Below, one piece after another: positions 44,772 to 53,499 of a stretch of DNA of 64,000 bases. The position numbers were made by a program, and so were the translations under genes. This DNA comes from Glaciihabitans tibetensis (GTDB lineage: Bacteria; Actinomycetota; Actinomycetes; Actinomycetales; Microbacteriaceae). The notes below the pieces were generated by a model, which was not told the origin of the DNA, searched no databases, and saw nothing but the letters and a program-made list of their open reading frames with translations. The DNA is taken from the NCBI RefSeq assembly GCF_003003265.1, contig NZ_PVTL01000001.1, positions 1 through 64,000 on the forward strand, written 5' to 3'. Every line of letters begins with the position of its first letter. Within the stretch, counting starts at the first letter, position 1.

Positions 44772-45467
44772 CTAGGCGCTGCGGTTCTCCAGAGCCACGA
44801 CCGGCTCGTGCCCGACGGATTGGTCCTCGACGGCCTCGGCCACAGCCGGCTCGTACTCGACCGCCTCGGCCTCAACGGGCTCGTCGTTGACGGTGAGAAC
44901 GCGCCACTCGGCGCCCACGCGCTCGAAGGTCGCGACCGAGCCGTTGCGGATGGAGTCGAACGGCCGGCCGGCGAGCGACGCGAGCGTGTAGCGGATCAGC
45001 GAGCCATGGCAGACGATGATGACGTTCTTCGAGCCGTACTCGCTCGCGATCTTGTCGAGAGCGACCTTCGCGCGCGCGATCACCGAATCGAGGCTTTCGA
45101 GCCCGGGGTACTGGTGATCAGGCCAGCGTTCGGCGATGATCTCCGCGGTCGCGCCCTCGCCGTCGCCGTAGTGCCGCTCGATGAGCTCGTCGTAGCTCGG
45201 GCCCAGCTCGATACCGAGGCCGGCCGCGATGATCTCGGCGGTCTCCCGCGCGCGGGACAGCGGCGAACTCACGATCGCGTCCCACCGGGTGCCGGCGAGG
45301 ACCTCAATGGCGTCGGTGGCTTGTTGACGTCCGAAGTCGTTGAGCGGGATGTCCGAGGAGCCCTGCAGGCGGTCGTCGCGGTTCCAGTTGGTCTGGCCAT
45401 GTCGTATAAAGGCAAAGGTCACGCTTCTATCCTGCCCGCTCCGCGCCCGCTTCTGCGCCACGGCCAT
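44772..45467 (-). CDS. Histidine phosphatase family protein
   Basis: 231 residues. Phosphoglycerate-mutase-like fold with the catalytic RHGQTNWN (His23), SRARETAEII, and the second His in IVCHGSLIRY. Annotated relatives act on sugar phosphates or other small phosphoesters. The last 35 residues are an acidic Glu/Val/Ala low-complexity tail. ATG 45467 overlaps the upstream GH13 stop (TGATG), favouring it over an internal GTG at 45422; coupling suggests a linked role in sugar metabolism. Confidence 0.88.
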   Translation of the reverse strand: MAVAQKRARSGQDRSVTFAFIRHGQTNWNRDDRLQGSSDIPLNDFGRQQATDAIEVLAGTRWDAIVSSPLSRARETAEIIAAGLGIELGPSYDELIERHYGDGEGATAEIIAERWPDHQYPGLESLDSVIARAKVALDKIASEYGSKNVIIVCHGSLIRYTLASLAGRPFDSIRNGSVATFERVGAEWRVLTVNDEPVEAEAVEYEPAVAEAVEDQSVGHEPVVALENRSA

Positions 45468-47140
45468 CAGAACAGGCGCTTGCTCCCCTCGGTTATCACC
45501 CGCAGCCAGCGGTAGCCGTACCCCTCCAGCGTGAAACTCACCGCGCCATCCGCCGAGATCGCGGTCGTTCCCTCGGCGAGAAGGTCGATCAGCTTGTCCG
45601 AGGAACCCAGATCTTCCAGTGCGAGCTCGACGGTCGTCGGTTCTGCACTCAGATTATGCAGCGCGATCATCCGACCCTCCGCATCACAAACGCTGTGGGC
45701 GAGCACCGCCGGGTTGGCCTGCTCCAACAGCGAGAAGTCCCCCCAGCCGATCTCGGCAGAGACCCGATAACGTTCGATGAGAAGGCGGATGAATCGCAGC
45801 AGAGAGTCGGGCTCGTGCCGCTGATCGACAGCGTTGACATGCTCGGGCGCGAAGCCCCCGGTCACCATGGGAGCGGTGAGCCGAGAGGGGCGAGCGTTCG
45901 AAAAGCCCCCGTTGGCGCCGGACGTCCACTGCATGGGGGTGCGAACCGACTTGCGGTCGCCGACGGCGAGGTTCTCGCCCATTCCAATCTCCTCGCCATA
46001 AAACAGCACCGGCGTGCCGGGAAGCGAGAACATCAGGCTGTACACCATCCGGATGCGGCGGGGGTCGCCACCCAGCATCGGCGGGAGGCGACGGATAAGT
46101 CCGCGTCCATAGATCTGCATCGACTCCTCCGCACCGAACGCCGCGAAAACCTCTTCGCGCTCGTCGTCGCTGAGCTTGTCGAGGGTCAGCTCGTCGTGGT
46201 TACGCACGAAGTTGGCCCACTGGGACTCAATCGCGATTGGCGGGCGAGCCGCCAGCGACTCGGCCAGGGGGCGGGCGTCCGACCGGGCCAGCGAGAGGTA
46301 CATCTTCTGCATCGACATGAAGTCGAACTGCATGGTGAGCGCGTCCGCAGCGTCGCCACCGAAGTACTCGATCTGCTCCTGGTGCGGCAGATTGACCTCG
46401 CCGAGCAGGATCGCCTCGCCACTGCGGCGTCCGAGAAACGCGCGAAGGTCACGCAGAAAGCGTTGCGGGTCGTTGAGCTTGTCGTCGCTTCCCTCGGTGC
46501 CGCTGGTGTCCAGAAAGAACGGCACGGCATCGACCCGAAACCCCGACACCCCGAGCTGCAGCCAGAATCCCATGATCTTCGCGACCTCGTCACGCACGGC
46601 GGGATTGACCACGTTCAGGTCGGGCTGGTGCTTGTAAAAGCTGTGCAGGTAATACTGCTCCGTTTTCTCGTCGTACTCCCAGACGCTGGATTCCTCGCCG
46701 GGGAAGACTGTCGGGGCCTGGTCCTTGGGCGGTTCGTCCCGCCACACGTAGAAGTCGCGGTACGGCGAGGTGCGGCTGGAACGGGAGGACACAAACCACG
46801 GGTGCTTGTCAGAGGTGTGGTTCACCACGAGGTCGATGATGACGCGCATGCCCCGATCGCGCGCGGTGCGAATGAACTCCACGACGTCGCCAAGGTGCCC
46901 GAGGCGGGGATCGACTCCGTAGAAGTCGCTGATGTCATAGCCGTCGTCCCGACCGGGGGATGTGTAGAAGGGCATCAGCCACAGGCAGGTGACGCCGAGG
47001 TCGGCGAGGTAGTCGAGGCGGTGGGCGAGGCCGGCAAAGTCGCCCACCCCGTCGTCGTTCCAGTCCATAAAGGTCTCGACGTCGAGGCAGTAGAAGACGG
47101 CTGATTTCCACCAGAGGTCGCTGGTGTCCGTGATCCTCAC
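45467..47140 (-). CDS. GH13 alpha-amylase-family enzyme (trehalose synthase-like)
   Basis: 557 residues. TIM-barrel glycoside hydrolase with DVETFMDWNDDGVGDFAGL, VVNHTSDKHPWF, the nucleophile Asp in GFRVDAVPFFLD, acid/base Glu in ILLGEVNLP and Asp in RNHDELTLD. The arrangement is that of TreS (maltose to trehalose) and related sucrose/maltose-acting enzymes; no fused maltokinase. GTG 47140 overlaps the upstream LLM stop (GTGA). Forms a coupled trio with the LLM enzyme and the phosphatase. Confidence 0.88.
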   Translation of the reverse strand: MRITDTSDLWWKSAVFYCLDVETFMDWNDDGVGDFAGLAHRLDYLADLGVTCLWLMPFYTSPGRDDGYDISDFYGVDPRLGHLGDVVEFIRTARDRGMRVIIDLVVNHTSDKHPWFVSSRSSRTSPYRDFYVWRDEPPKDQAPTVFPGEESSVWEYDEKTEQYYLHSFYKHQPDLNVVNPAVRDEVAKIMGFWLQLGVSGFRVDAVPFFLDTSGTEGSDDKLNDPQRFLRDLRAFLGRRSGEAILLGEVNLPHQEQIEYFGGDAADALTMQFDFMSMQKMYLSLARSDARPLAESLAARPPIAIESQWANFVRNHDELTLDKLSDDEREEVFAAFGAEESMQIYGRGLIRRLPPMLGGDPRRIRMVYSLMFSLPGTPVLFYGEEIGMGENLAVGDRKSVRTPMQWTSGANGGFSNARPSRLTAPMVTGGFAPEHVNAVDQRHEPDSLLRFIRLLIERYRVSAEIGWGDFSLLEQANPAVLAHSVCDAEGRMIALHNLSAEPTTVELALEDLGSSDKLIDLLAEGTTAISADGAVSFTLEGYGYRWLRVITEGSKRLF

Positions 47141-48156
47141 TGGGACACGCCCTCGGTTGCGGGTGCGCGGAGTGCGGACGCGGCATCCGCCTTCTTCGAG
47201 GGAGATAGCGACGGAAGCACCTGCTCGCCGAAGACGTCGAGGAAGGCCGACTGCTCGCGCCCCACGTGGTGCAGGTACACCTCGTCGACGCCGACTTCGA
47301 TCAGTTCGGACAGCCACTGCGCATGCTTGGCGGGGTCGGATGACACGAGCACCGAGTCACGCATCGCCTCCGGCGGCACATGCTTTGCGGCCTCATCAAA
47401 CGCCTCGGGGGTGTCGAGATCCCAGCAGATGGGCGGCGCGAACACGTTGGTACGCCACTGGTCGTGGGCGATTGCGAGCGCCTCGTCCTCCGTCGCCGCG
47501 TAGCTGACGTGCACCTGAAGCGCCACGGAACCCAGCCCGCCGGCGTCACGGTACGCGCCGATCACCCGCTTGAGCGTGTCGATGGGCTGCGCGATGGTCG
47601 CGAGACCGTCCGCCCAGCCCGCGACCCACCCCGCCGTGGCCTCACTGACGGCGGCTCCGATCAACGCGGGCGGCGTCTTCGGCAGCGTCCAGAGCTTCGC
47701 CCGGTCGACCGTGACCAGGCCGTCGTGGCTGACCTCCTCGCCGGCGAGCAGCGCACGGATGACATCGACGCATTCGCGCAAACGGGCGTTGCGAATATCT
47801 TTGCGCGGCCAACCGCCACCGGTGATGTGCTCGTTGGCGTTCTCGCCCGAACCCAGGGCAACCCAGAATCGGCCCTCGTACATGGCCGAGAGCGTTGCGG
47901 CGGCCTGGGCGATGATCGCGGGATGGTAGCGCTGTCCGGGTGCATTCACCACGCCGAACGGCAGGCTTGTCGACTGCAGTGCAGCCCCCAGCCATGACCA
48001 GGCGAATGCGGACTCACCCTGCCGCTCGCTCCACGGCGCGAAGTGATCGGAGCACATGGCGGCGGTAAATCCCACCTCCTCCGCGTGCTGCACCGCGCGC
48101 AGCAGCTCTGACGGATGGACCTGCTCGTGGGAGGAATGAAAGCCAACAACTGTCAT
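47137..48156 (-). CDS. LLM-class oxidoreductase coupled to the TreS-like gene
   Basis: 339 residues. FGD-like TIM barrel with CSDHFAPW and GSGENANEH, related to the enzyme at 9056-10057. It may belong to the subfamily annotated as probable non-F420 flavinoid oxidoreductase (TIGR03885); cofactor therefore uncertain. ATG 48156 gives the normal N-terminus MTVVGFHSSHEQ; an upstream in-frame start at 48213 would add 19 atypical residues. First gene of the trio with GH13 and phosphatase genes. Confidence 0.85.
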   Translation of the reverse strand: MTVVGFHSSHEQVHPSELLRAVQHAEEVGFTAAMCSDHFAPWSERQGESAFAWSWLGAALQSTSLPFGVVNAPGQRYHPAIIAQAAATLSAMYEGRFWVALGSGENANEHITGGGWPRKDIRNARLRECVDVIRALLAGEEVSHDGLVTVDRAKLWTLPKTPPALIGAAVSEATAGWVAGWADGLATIAQPIDTLKRVIGAYRDAGGLGSVALQVHVSYAATEDEALAIAHDQWRTNVFAPPICWDLDTPEAFDEAAKHVPPEAMRDSVLVSSDPAKHAQWLSELIEVGVDEVYLHHVGREQSAFLDVFGEQVLPSLSPSKKADAASALRAPATEGVSQ

Positions 48157-48277
48157 GCCTCGAGCGTATTGTCGGGACCTGAGGAAGTCCTCTCTATGCG
48201 GAAAGCTCGTCATCGTATGCGGTGAGCGCGACGCAAGGCCGTTTCCGGCGCCGCAGAAGAACTCCTAAGCTGGCTCC

Positions 48278-49147
48278 ATGGCTTCACCCTGGTCCCTCTC
48301 CACCGCCCTGCGCGGGATGTTCACGAAAAAAACCATTGACGACGACACCTGGACGGACCTCGAAGACGCGCTGCTCACGGCTGATTTTGGGCCGGATGTC
48401 ACGGACGCGGTCATCGATGAGTTGCGAGCGAGCGTGGCGAAGTACCACACGACCGATCCCGCGGACCTGCGACGTATGCTCCGCGAGACGCTCGAGGAAC
48501 GCCTGTCCCGCCTCGACTCGACGCTCATGCTGACCAACCGCCCCGCGGTCGTGCTGGTCGTCGGGGTCAACGGCGTGGGCAAAACGACCACGATCGGTAA
48601 GTTCGCGAAGTTCCTCAACAACTACGGCCGCTCCGTGGTTGTCGGCGCCGCTGACACGTTCCGGGCTGCCGCGGTCGAGCAACTGGCGACCTGGGCCGAG
48701 CGCGGGGGAGCGTCGATCGTACGTCCCCAGCACCACGGTCAGGACCCGGCCTCGGTCGCATTCCAGACCGTGGAGCTCGCCCAACGCGAGGGCATCGAGA
48801 TCGTTCTCATCGACACCGCCGGCCGGCTGCAGACCAAGAGCGGCCTGATGGACGAGCTCGGCAAGATCCGCCGCGTCATCGAAAAGCAGGCACCGATCGC
48901 CGAAGTGCTGCTGGTGCTCGATGCGACCACCGGACAGAACGGCCTGTCCCAGGCCATGGCATTCATCGAGTTCGCCGGGGTCACGGGGCTGGTCATCACC
49001 AAGCTGGATGGCTCGGCGCGGGGTGGCTTCGTGCTGGCGGTGCAGGAGCAGACCGGCATCCCGATCAAGCTCGTCGGTCAGGGTGAAAAAATCGGCGACC
49101 TCACCGGGTTCACGCCGCACGTATTTGTGCAGAACCTCATCGGCTGA
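48278..49147 (+). CDS. ftsY: Signal recognition particle receptor FtsY
   Basis: GTPase that docks ribosome-SRP complexes at the membrane. 289 residues containing only the NG domain: helical N part, G1 GVNGVGKTTT (96-105), DTFRAAAVEQL, DTAGRLQTK, and TKLDGSARGG. The acidic A domain is missing, as in several actinobacteria, so membrane binding relies on the N-terminal helix. Start ATG 48278. Confidence 0.95.
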   Translation: MASPWSLSTALRGMFTKKTIDDDTWTDLEDALLTADFGPDVTDAVIDELRASVAKYHTTDPADLRRMLRETLEERLSRLDSTLMLTNRPAVVLVVGVNGVGKTTTIGKFAKFLNNYGRSVVVGAADTFRAAAVEQLATWAERGGASIVRPQHHGQDPASVAFQTVELAQREGIEIVLIDTAGRLQTKSGLMDELGKIRRVIEKQAPIAEVLLVLDATTGQNGLSQAMAFIEFAGVTGLVITKLDGSARGGFVLAVQEQTGIPIKLVGQGEKIGDLTGFTPHVFVQNLIG

Positions 49148-49149
49148 TC

Positions 49150-49452
49150 GTGTCCGAGGGAGATCCGCCGCCGCTCACCGGCCTCGCCCGGGTAGTCTCG
49201 CTCGCGGCGATCATGTTCACGGTCGTGGCGGGAACTATCTTTGTGATGGTGATCGTGCTGGGCAGTGGTGGCGACACGACCCTTGCCGCGGTTTTCGGCC
49301 CCGTCGCCATCGGTGCGACGATTCTGGGCCTCGCGTCCGCGGTCTCCGCGACGGTTCGGGCGCGCACGCGGGTGCTCGGCATCCTGTGCCTGCTCGTCCT
49401 GCTGCCGTGCGTGGTGCTGTCGCTGCTCACGCTGGTCGCGCTGAACACGTAG
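49150..49452 (+). CDS. Small membrane protein of unknown function
   Basis: 100 residues, start GTG 49150 two bases after the ftsY stop. Three hydrophobic stretches (SLAAIMFTVVAGTIFVMVIVLG, LAAVFGPVAIGATILGLASAV, VLGILCLLVLLPCVVLSLLTLVAL) predict three membrane helices. I recognise no family. Tight coupling to ftsY suggests cotranscription. A short CTG-rich run follows the stop. Confidence 0.65.
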   Translation: MSEGDPPPLTGLARVVSLAAIMFTVVAGTIFVMVIVLGSGGDTTLAAVFGPVAIGATILGLASAVSATVRARTRVLGILCLLVLLPCVVLSLLTLVALNT

Positions 49453-49496
49453 CTGCTGCTGCTGCTGCCACTGCGCCGCTGCCGCCGGTGCCGCTG

Positions 49497-50465
49497 CTAC
49501 ACCTCGAGGACCACTTTTCCGCGCACGGATCCGGAGCGCATGCTCTCGATGGCCGCGGCCGCCTCGCTCAGGGGAAACGTGCGATCGATTCGCGGCACGA
49601 TCGAACCGTCGTCGACCAGGGCGGTGACCGCCTCGTAGTCCGCGGGATTTTCGCGTGAGACGAGCATCCGCAGTTTCTGTCGGGTGAAGATGCCGGTTAC
49701 CATCGCGGCCAAGCCGCGTTCCATGCCGCCGAGGAGCGCTCCGCCGTGCTCCCCTCCGACCAGGATGAGGGTTCCCCGGCGCGTGAGAATCCGGCGCAGC
49801 ATCCGAAGGGGACGGTTGCCGGCGGTGTCGATGATGACGTCCCACTGGCGGTCGAGCGCCGTCGCGTCGGTCGTGCGGTAGTCGATCACGTCGGTGGCTC
49901 CGAGGGAGTGCACGAACTCCATCTTTGCCGCGCTGCAGACACCGGTGACGGTCGCGCCCGCGGCGACCGCGATCTGCACGGCGAAGTGGCCGACTCCGCC
50001 GCCCGCACCCAGCACGAGAACGCGATCGCCGCGGGCAACGTGCGCGGCCCGCACGGCCTCGAGGGCGGTGACGGCGGAGATGGGAAGAGCCGCCGCCTGC
50101 GTATGGTCGAGCCCCTGGGGTATCGGGCGAACGCTCGCCTCGGGGGCGACGAGGTACTCGGCAAAAGCGCCGGCCGCCGAACCCATCACGTCGTCGCCGA
50201 CGCTGACACGCGTGACCGCCGTACCGATCTCGACAACCTGGCCTGAAAAGGCAAGGCCCAGCCCCGGGTCGCGGGGTGCTCGCAGGCCAAACCCGAACAG
50301 TCGCATGAGGTAGGGCTGGCCCGTGACGAGATGCCAGGTGCCCGCGTCGACTCCGGCGCTGCGGACACGCACGAGTACTTCCTTCTCGCTGGGAACCGGC
50401 ATGGCACGCTCGGCGAGGCGGATCGTTTCTGGGGCACCGTAAGCGGTGCGAGTTATTGCGCGCAT
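49497..50465 (-). CDS. Zinc-independent MDR alcohol dehydrogenase/quinone oxidoreductase
   Basis: 322 residues. Medium-chain dehydrogenase fold with the GroES-like N part (KEVLVRVRSAGVDAGTW) and NAD(P)-binding LGAGGGVGHFAVQIA. The catalytic-zinc Cys and the four-Cys structural lobe are missing, so it belongs to the zeta-crystallin-like NADPH reductases. Start ATG 50465 follows the XRE regulator stop by eight bases. Last gene of a three-gene operon. Confidence 0.88.
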   Translation of the reverse strand: MRAITRTAYGAPETIRLAERAMPVPSEKEVLVRVRSAGVDAGTWHLVTGQPYLMRLFGFGLRAPRDPGLGLAFSGQVVEIGTAVTRVSVGDDVMGSAAGAFAEYLVAPEASVRPIPQGLDHTQAAALPISAVTALEAVRAAHVARGDRVLVLGAGGGVGHFAVQIAVAAGATVTGVCSAAKMEFVHSLGATDVIDYRTTDATALDRQWDVIIDTAGNRPLRMLRRILTRRGTLILVGGEHGGALLGGMERGLAAMVTGIFTRQKLRMLVSRENPADYEAVTALVDDGSIVPRIDRTFPLSEAAAAIESMRSGSVRGKVVLEV

Positions 50466-50473
50466 GATCACTC

Positions 50474-50713
50474 TCAATCGGTAGTGGGGGAGGGGCCCTT
50501 CAGGGCCGGGTATTGGAACACCTCGTCGAGCGGCAGACCGAAGACGTGGGCGATTTGGAACGCAATCTCAAGCGAGGGCGAGTAGCGGCCCTGCTCGATG
50601 GCGATGATGGTTTGGCGCGTGACGCCCACCTGCTCGGCGAGGGCCGCCTGGGTCATCTCCCCGTGAGCGAAGCGGAGCGGGCGGATGCTGTTGGTGACGC
50701 GGGTGGCTTTCAT
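50474..50713 (-). CDS. XRE-family small regulator
   Basis: 79 residues; helix-turn-helix [26 protein letters not shown] at about 21-46. This short type is commonly encoded with a small membrane protein, as here (ATGA overlap with the upstream gene). It likely autoregulates the operon, possibly at the GTGTCAA palindrome near 51195. Confidence 0.9.
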   Translation of the reverse strand: MKATRVTNSIRPLRFAHGEMTQAALAEQVGVTRQTIIAIEQGRYSPSLEIAFQIAHVFGLPLDEVFQYPALKGPSPTTD

Positions 50714-51138
50714 GGTGTCGGCATTCCCCGCCGGTAGGCAGCCAATCTGGCGGCCGAGCCGACCACGGCGGACAACACGAAGCCGAGGTAGAGAAGATTG
50801 GCGATCCAGAAGTACTCGCTTTGGAGCATGGCGAGCACGAGGGCCCCGACGCCCCCCAGGACGATAAATGCCTGTCCAACGTGTTCACCGAGCCGTTCGA
50901 TCTCCCGGTCCCGCTGGTCGGCCTGCCGTTCGTTCTTGGGTGCCGCAACCGCGATCGCGATGCCCGTGAGTATTCCCGCCACGATGGCCCCGCCGATGGT
51001 CGCAAGCATCAACGGGGCGTAGTCGACCTCCGTGAGAGGCCTGAAGCTGCCCGCGGTGAAGACCATCGCGAGGTACACGCTGTAGCCGATCACCGCAATG
51101 GCCGCATAGGCCCAGGCCTTCTTCTCTTCGAACGACAT
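50710..51138 (-). CDS. Four-helix membrane protein paired with XRE regulator
   Basis: 142 residues with four predicted helices ([73 protein letters not shown]) and a charged middle loop. ATG 51138 is chosen because GGGAG lies six to eight bases upstream; start codons at 51150 and 51201 are alternatives. Function unknown; such proteins may modulate the partner XRE regulator. Confidence 0.75.
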   Translation of the reverse strand: MSFEEKKAWAYAAIAVIGYSVYLAMVFTAGSFRPLTEVDYAPLMLATIGGAIVAGILTGIAIAVAAPKNERQADQRDREIERLGEHVGQAFIVLGGVGALVLAMLQSEYFWIANLLYLGFVLSAVVGSAARLAAYRRGMPTP

Positions 51139-51169
51139 TTGTACTCCCATGTAAAACAAACCTGACATG

Positions 51170-51214
51170 ACGAGAGTAAAACGACGTTGACCTCGTGTCA
51201 ATAGTTTTTGACAC
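51170..51214 (-). promoter_or_regulatory. Promoter and palindromic operator of the XRE/membrane operon
   Basis: A perfect inverted repeat GTGTCAA-N6-TTGACAC spans 51195-51214. Its minus-strand half provides a consensus -35 TTGACA, and 17 bases later a TACTCT serves as a possible -10. The other half offers a TTGACA on the plus strand. A regulator bound to the palindrome would cover the -35, consistent with autoregulation. Confidence 0.6.
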
Positions 51215-51281
51215 GGAGAGTGGCGCAGGTGTGCGGGCGCGCGGCGCGGCGCCCGAAGCAGCGGGCCGAGAAGAGGCGCTC

Positions 51282-51800
51282 TTAGCCGAGGGCGGCCCGA
51301 TACGCCGCGCCCAGCTCGACGTAGGTGACGGCGTTCTGGCGCAGTCCTTCTACTTCTTCGTCGGTCAGGCTGCGACGTACTTTCGCGGGCACGCCTGCCA
51401 CCAGGGATCGAGGCGGGATGATGCTGTCCTCGAGCACGACGGAGCCTGCGGCCACCAGAGATTGTCTCCCCACGACGGCACGGTTAAGCACTGTCGCGTT
51501 CATTCCCACGAGACATCCGTCTTCGATCAAACAGCCGTGCAGCACTGTTGCGTGACCCACGCTGACGCCGGCACCCACGATCGTTGGGGTGTTTGGGTCG
51601 CCGTGAACAACGACGTTGTCCTGCAGGTTCGAGCCAGCGCCGATGCGTATCTCCGCACGATCTGCGCGCAATACCGCACCGAACAGCACGCTGGAGTTGG
51701 CAGCCAAAGTGACGGCGCCGATAAGTGTCGCGGTCGGGGCAACAAATGCGCTGGGGTCCACGGTAGGAGAGGTGCCGTCGAACGGGATAATCAGGGCCAT
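51282..51800 (-). CDS. Gamma-carbonic anhydrase family protein
   Basis: 172 residues of left-handed beta-helix hexapeptide repeats (LIGAVTLAANSSVLFGAVLRAD). The metal ligands appear as His in NVVVHGD and two His in VGHATVLHG. These trimeric proteins hydrate CO2 or act on acyl-CoA/carnitine; activity is unproven for most. ATG 51800 gives the family start MALIIPFDG; the frame is open to 51851. Confidence 0.9.
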   Translation of the reverse strand: MALIIPFDGTSPTVDPSAFVAPTATLIGAVTLAANSSVLFGAVLRADRAEIRIGAGSNLQDNVVVHGDPNTPTIVGAGVSVGHATVLHGCLIEDGCLVGMNATVLNRAVVGRQSLVAAGSVVLEDSIIPPRSLVAGVPAKVRRSLTDEEVEGLRQNAVTYVELGAAYRAALG

Positions 51801-51870
51801 GCGCTCAGCGTAAGACTCGGCTGGGCGATCGGAAGCACCGGCGTCGCGCACCGGTTAAACTAAAACCACC

Positions 51871-53436
51871 ATGGCCAGCTTCGGAAACCTCTCAGATCGC
51901 CTCGCGACTACTTTCAAAAACCTCCGCGGGAAGGGCAAGCTCAGCCCCGCAGACGTTGACGGCACCGTCCGCGAGATTCGCCGCGCGCTCCTCGACGCCG
52001 ACGTTGCGCTCGACGTCGTCAAGGAATTTACCGGGAGGGTGCGTGAGCGGGCCCTGAGCGATGAGGTCTCCAAGGCACTCAACCCGGCCCAGCAGGTGGT
52101 GCAGATCGTCAACGACGAGCTCATCACCATTCTCGGAGGACAACAGCGCCGCCTCGAATTCTCCAAACAGCCACCGACGGTGATTATGCTCGCCGGTCTC
52201 CAGGGTGCCGGTAAAACCACTCTTGCGGGAAAGCTTGCGAAATGGCTCGCGAAGGACGGGCACACCCCGATCCTCGTCGCAGCCGACCTCCAGCGCCCGA
52301 ACGCTGTCACCCAGCTGCAGGTTGTGGGTTCGCAGGCGGGCGTTCCGGTGTTCGCGCCCGAGCCGGGCAACGGCGTCGGCAACCCCGTGCGGGTGGCCAA
52401 AGACGCGATCAAGTACGCAAAAGACAAACAGCACGATGTCGTCATCGTTGACACCGCCGGACGCCTGGGTGTCGACGCCGAGATGATGAAGCAGGCCGCA
52501 GACATCCGCAAGGCGATCAACCCCGACGAGGTGTTGTTCGTCATCGACGCGATGATCGGCCAGGACGCCGTGGCCACAGCGAAGGCCTTCCAGGCTGGTG
52601 TCGATTTCACCGCGGTCGTGCTGTCGAAGCTCGACGGCGACGCACGTGGTGGTGCTGCCCTGTCCGTTGCGTCGGTGACCGGCCGGCCGATCATCTTCGC
52701 CTCCACCGGCGAGTCGCTCGACGATTTCGAACCCTTCCACCCCGACCGCATGGCCAGCCGTATCCTCGACCTGGGTGACATCATGTCGCTCATCGAGCAG
52801 GCGCAGTCGGCGTTCGACGAGGAGGAATCGCGCAAGGTCGCGGAGAAATTCGCCACCGACACCTTCACGCTCGAGGACTTCCTTTCGCAGATGCAGCAGC
52901 TCAAGAAGATGGGCTCGCTCAAGAACATGCTGGGGATGCTCCCCGGCGCCCGCGGCATGAAGGAACAGCTCGAGAACTTCGACGAGAGCGAGCTGACCCG
53001 CACCGAGGCGATCATCCAGTCGATGACCCCGACCGAACGCCGCACCCCCAAGCTGCTCAACGGTTCGCGCCGCGCCCGCATCGCGCGCGGAGCCGGCACC
53101 ACCGTGACCGAGGTGAACGGTTTGGTCAACCGGTTCGAGCAGGCCGCCAAAATGATGAAGACCGTCGCCAAGGGCGGAATGCCAAACATTCCCGGAATGG
53201 GCCCGATCCCCGGGGCAAAGTTCGGCAAGCCCAAAGTGCAGGCTAAAAAGGGCTCGAAGTCGGGCAACCCGGCCAAGCGTGCGGCCGAGAACGCTGCGTT
53301 GGCCGCGGGCTCCAAGCCCGGATCATCCACCGAACCCGCAGGGTCTGGCTTTGGCCTGGGCGGCAACAAGGGCGCGGCGCCGGGTGGCCCGAGCGAAGAA
53401 GAACTGGCCAGCCTGCAGAAGTTCCTCGGCCGGTAG
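51871..53436 (+). CDS. ffh: Signal recognition particle protein Ffh
   Basis: 521 residues: N domain, G domain with GLQGAGKTTLAGKLA (about 108-122), DLQRPNAVTQL, DTAGRLGVD, TKLDGD-type loop (SKLDGDARGG), and the C-terminal Met-rich M domain that binds 4.5S RNA and signal peptides (MLGMLPGARGMKEQ). A 60-residue Gly/Lys/Ser tail is extra. Three 10-bp TCCGGCGGGA-type repeats follow the stop. Confidence 0.97.
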   Translation: MASFGNLSDRLATTFKNLRGKGKLSPADVDGTVREIRRALLDADVALDVVKEFTGRVRERALSDEVSKALNPAQQVVQIVNDELITILGGQQRRLEFSKQPPTVIMLAGLQGAGKTTLAGKLAKWLAKDGHTPILVAADLQRPNAVTQLQVVGSQAGVPVFAPEPGNGVGNPVRVAKDAIKYAKDKQHDVVIVDTAGRLGVDAEMMKQAADIRKAINPDEVLFVIDAMIGQDAVATAKAFQAGVDFTAVVLSKLDGDARGGAALSVASVTGRPIIFASTGESLDDFEPFHPDRMASRILDLGDIMSLIEQAQSAFDEEESRKVAEKFATDTFTLEDFLSQMQQLKKMGSLKNMLGMLPGARGMKEQLENFDESELTRTEAIIQSMTPTERRTPKLLNGSRRARIARGAGTTVTEVNGLVNRFEQAAKMMKTVAKGGMPNIPGMGPIPGAKFGKPKVQAKKGSKSGNPAKRAAENAALAAGSKPGSSTEPAGSGFGLGGNKGAAPGGPSEEELASLQKFLGR

Positions 53437-53499
53437 GGTCCGGCGGGATCCGGCGGGAAGCGGCGGCAAGCAACTCCTCTTCTCCTTCTCTGCAGGTGG

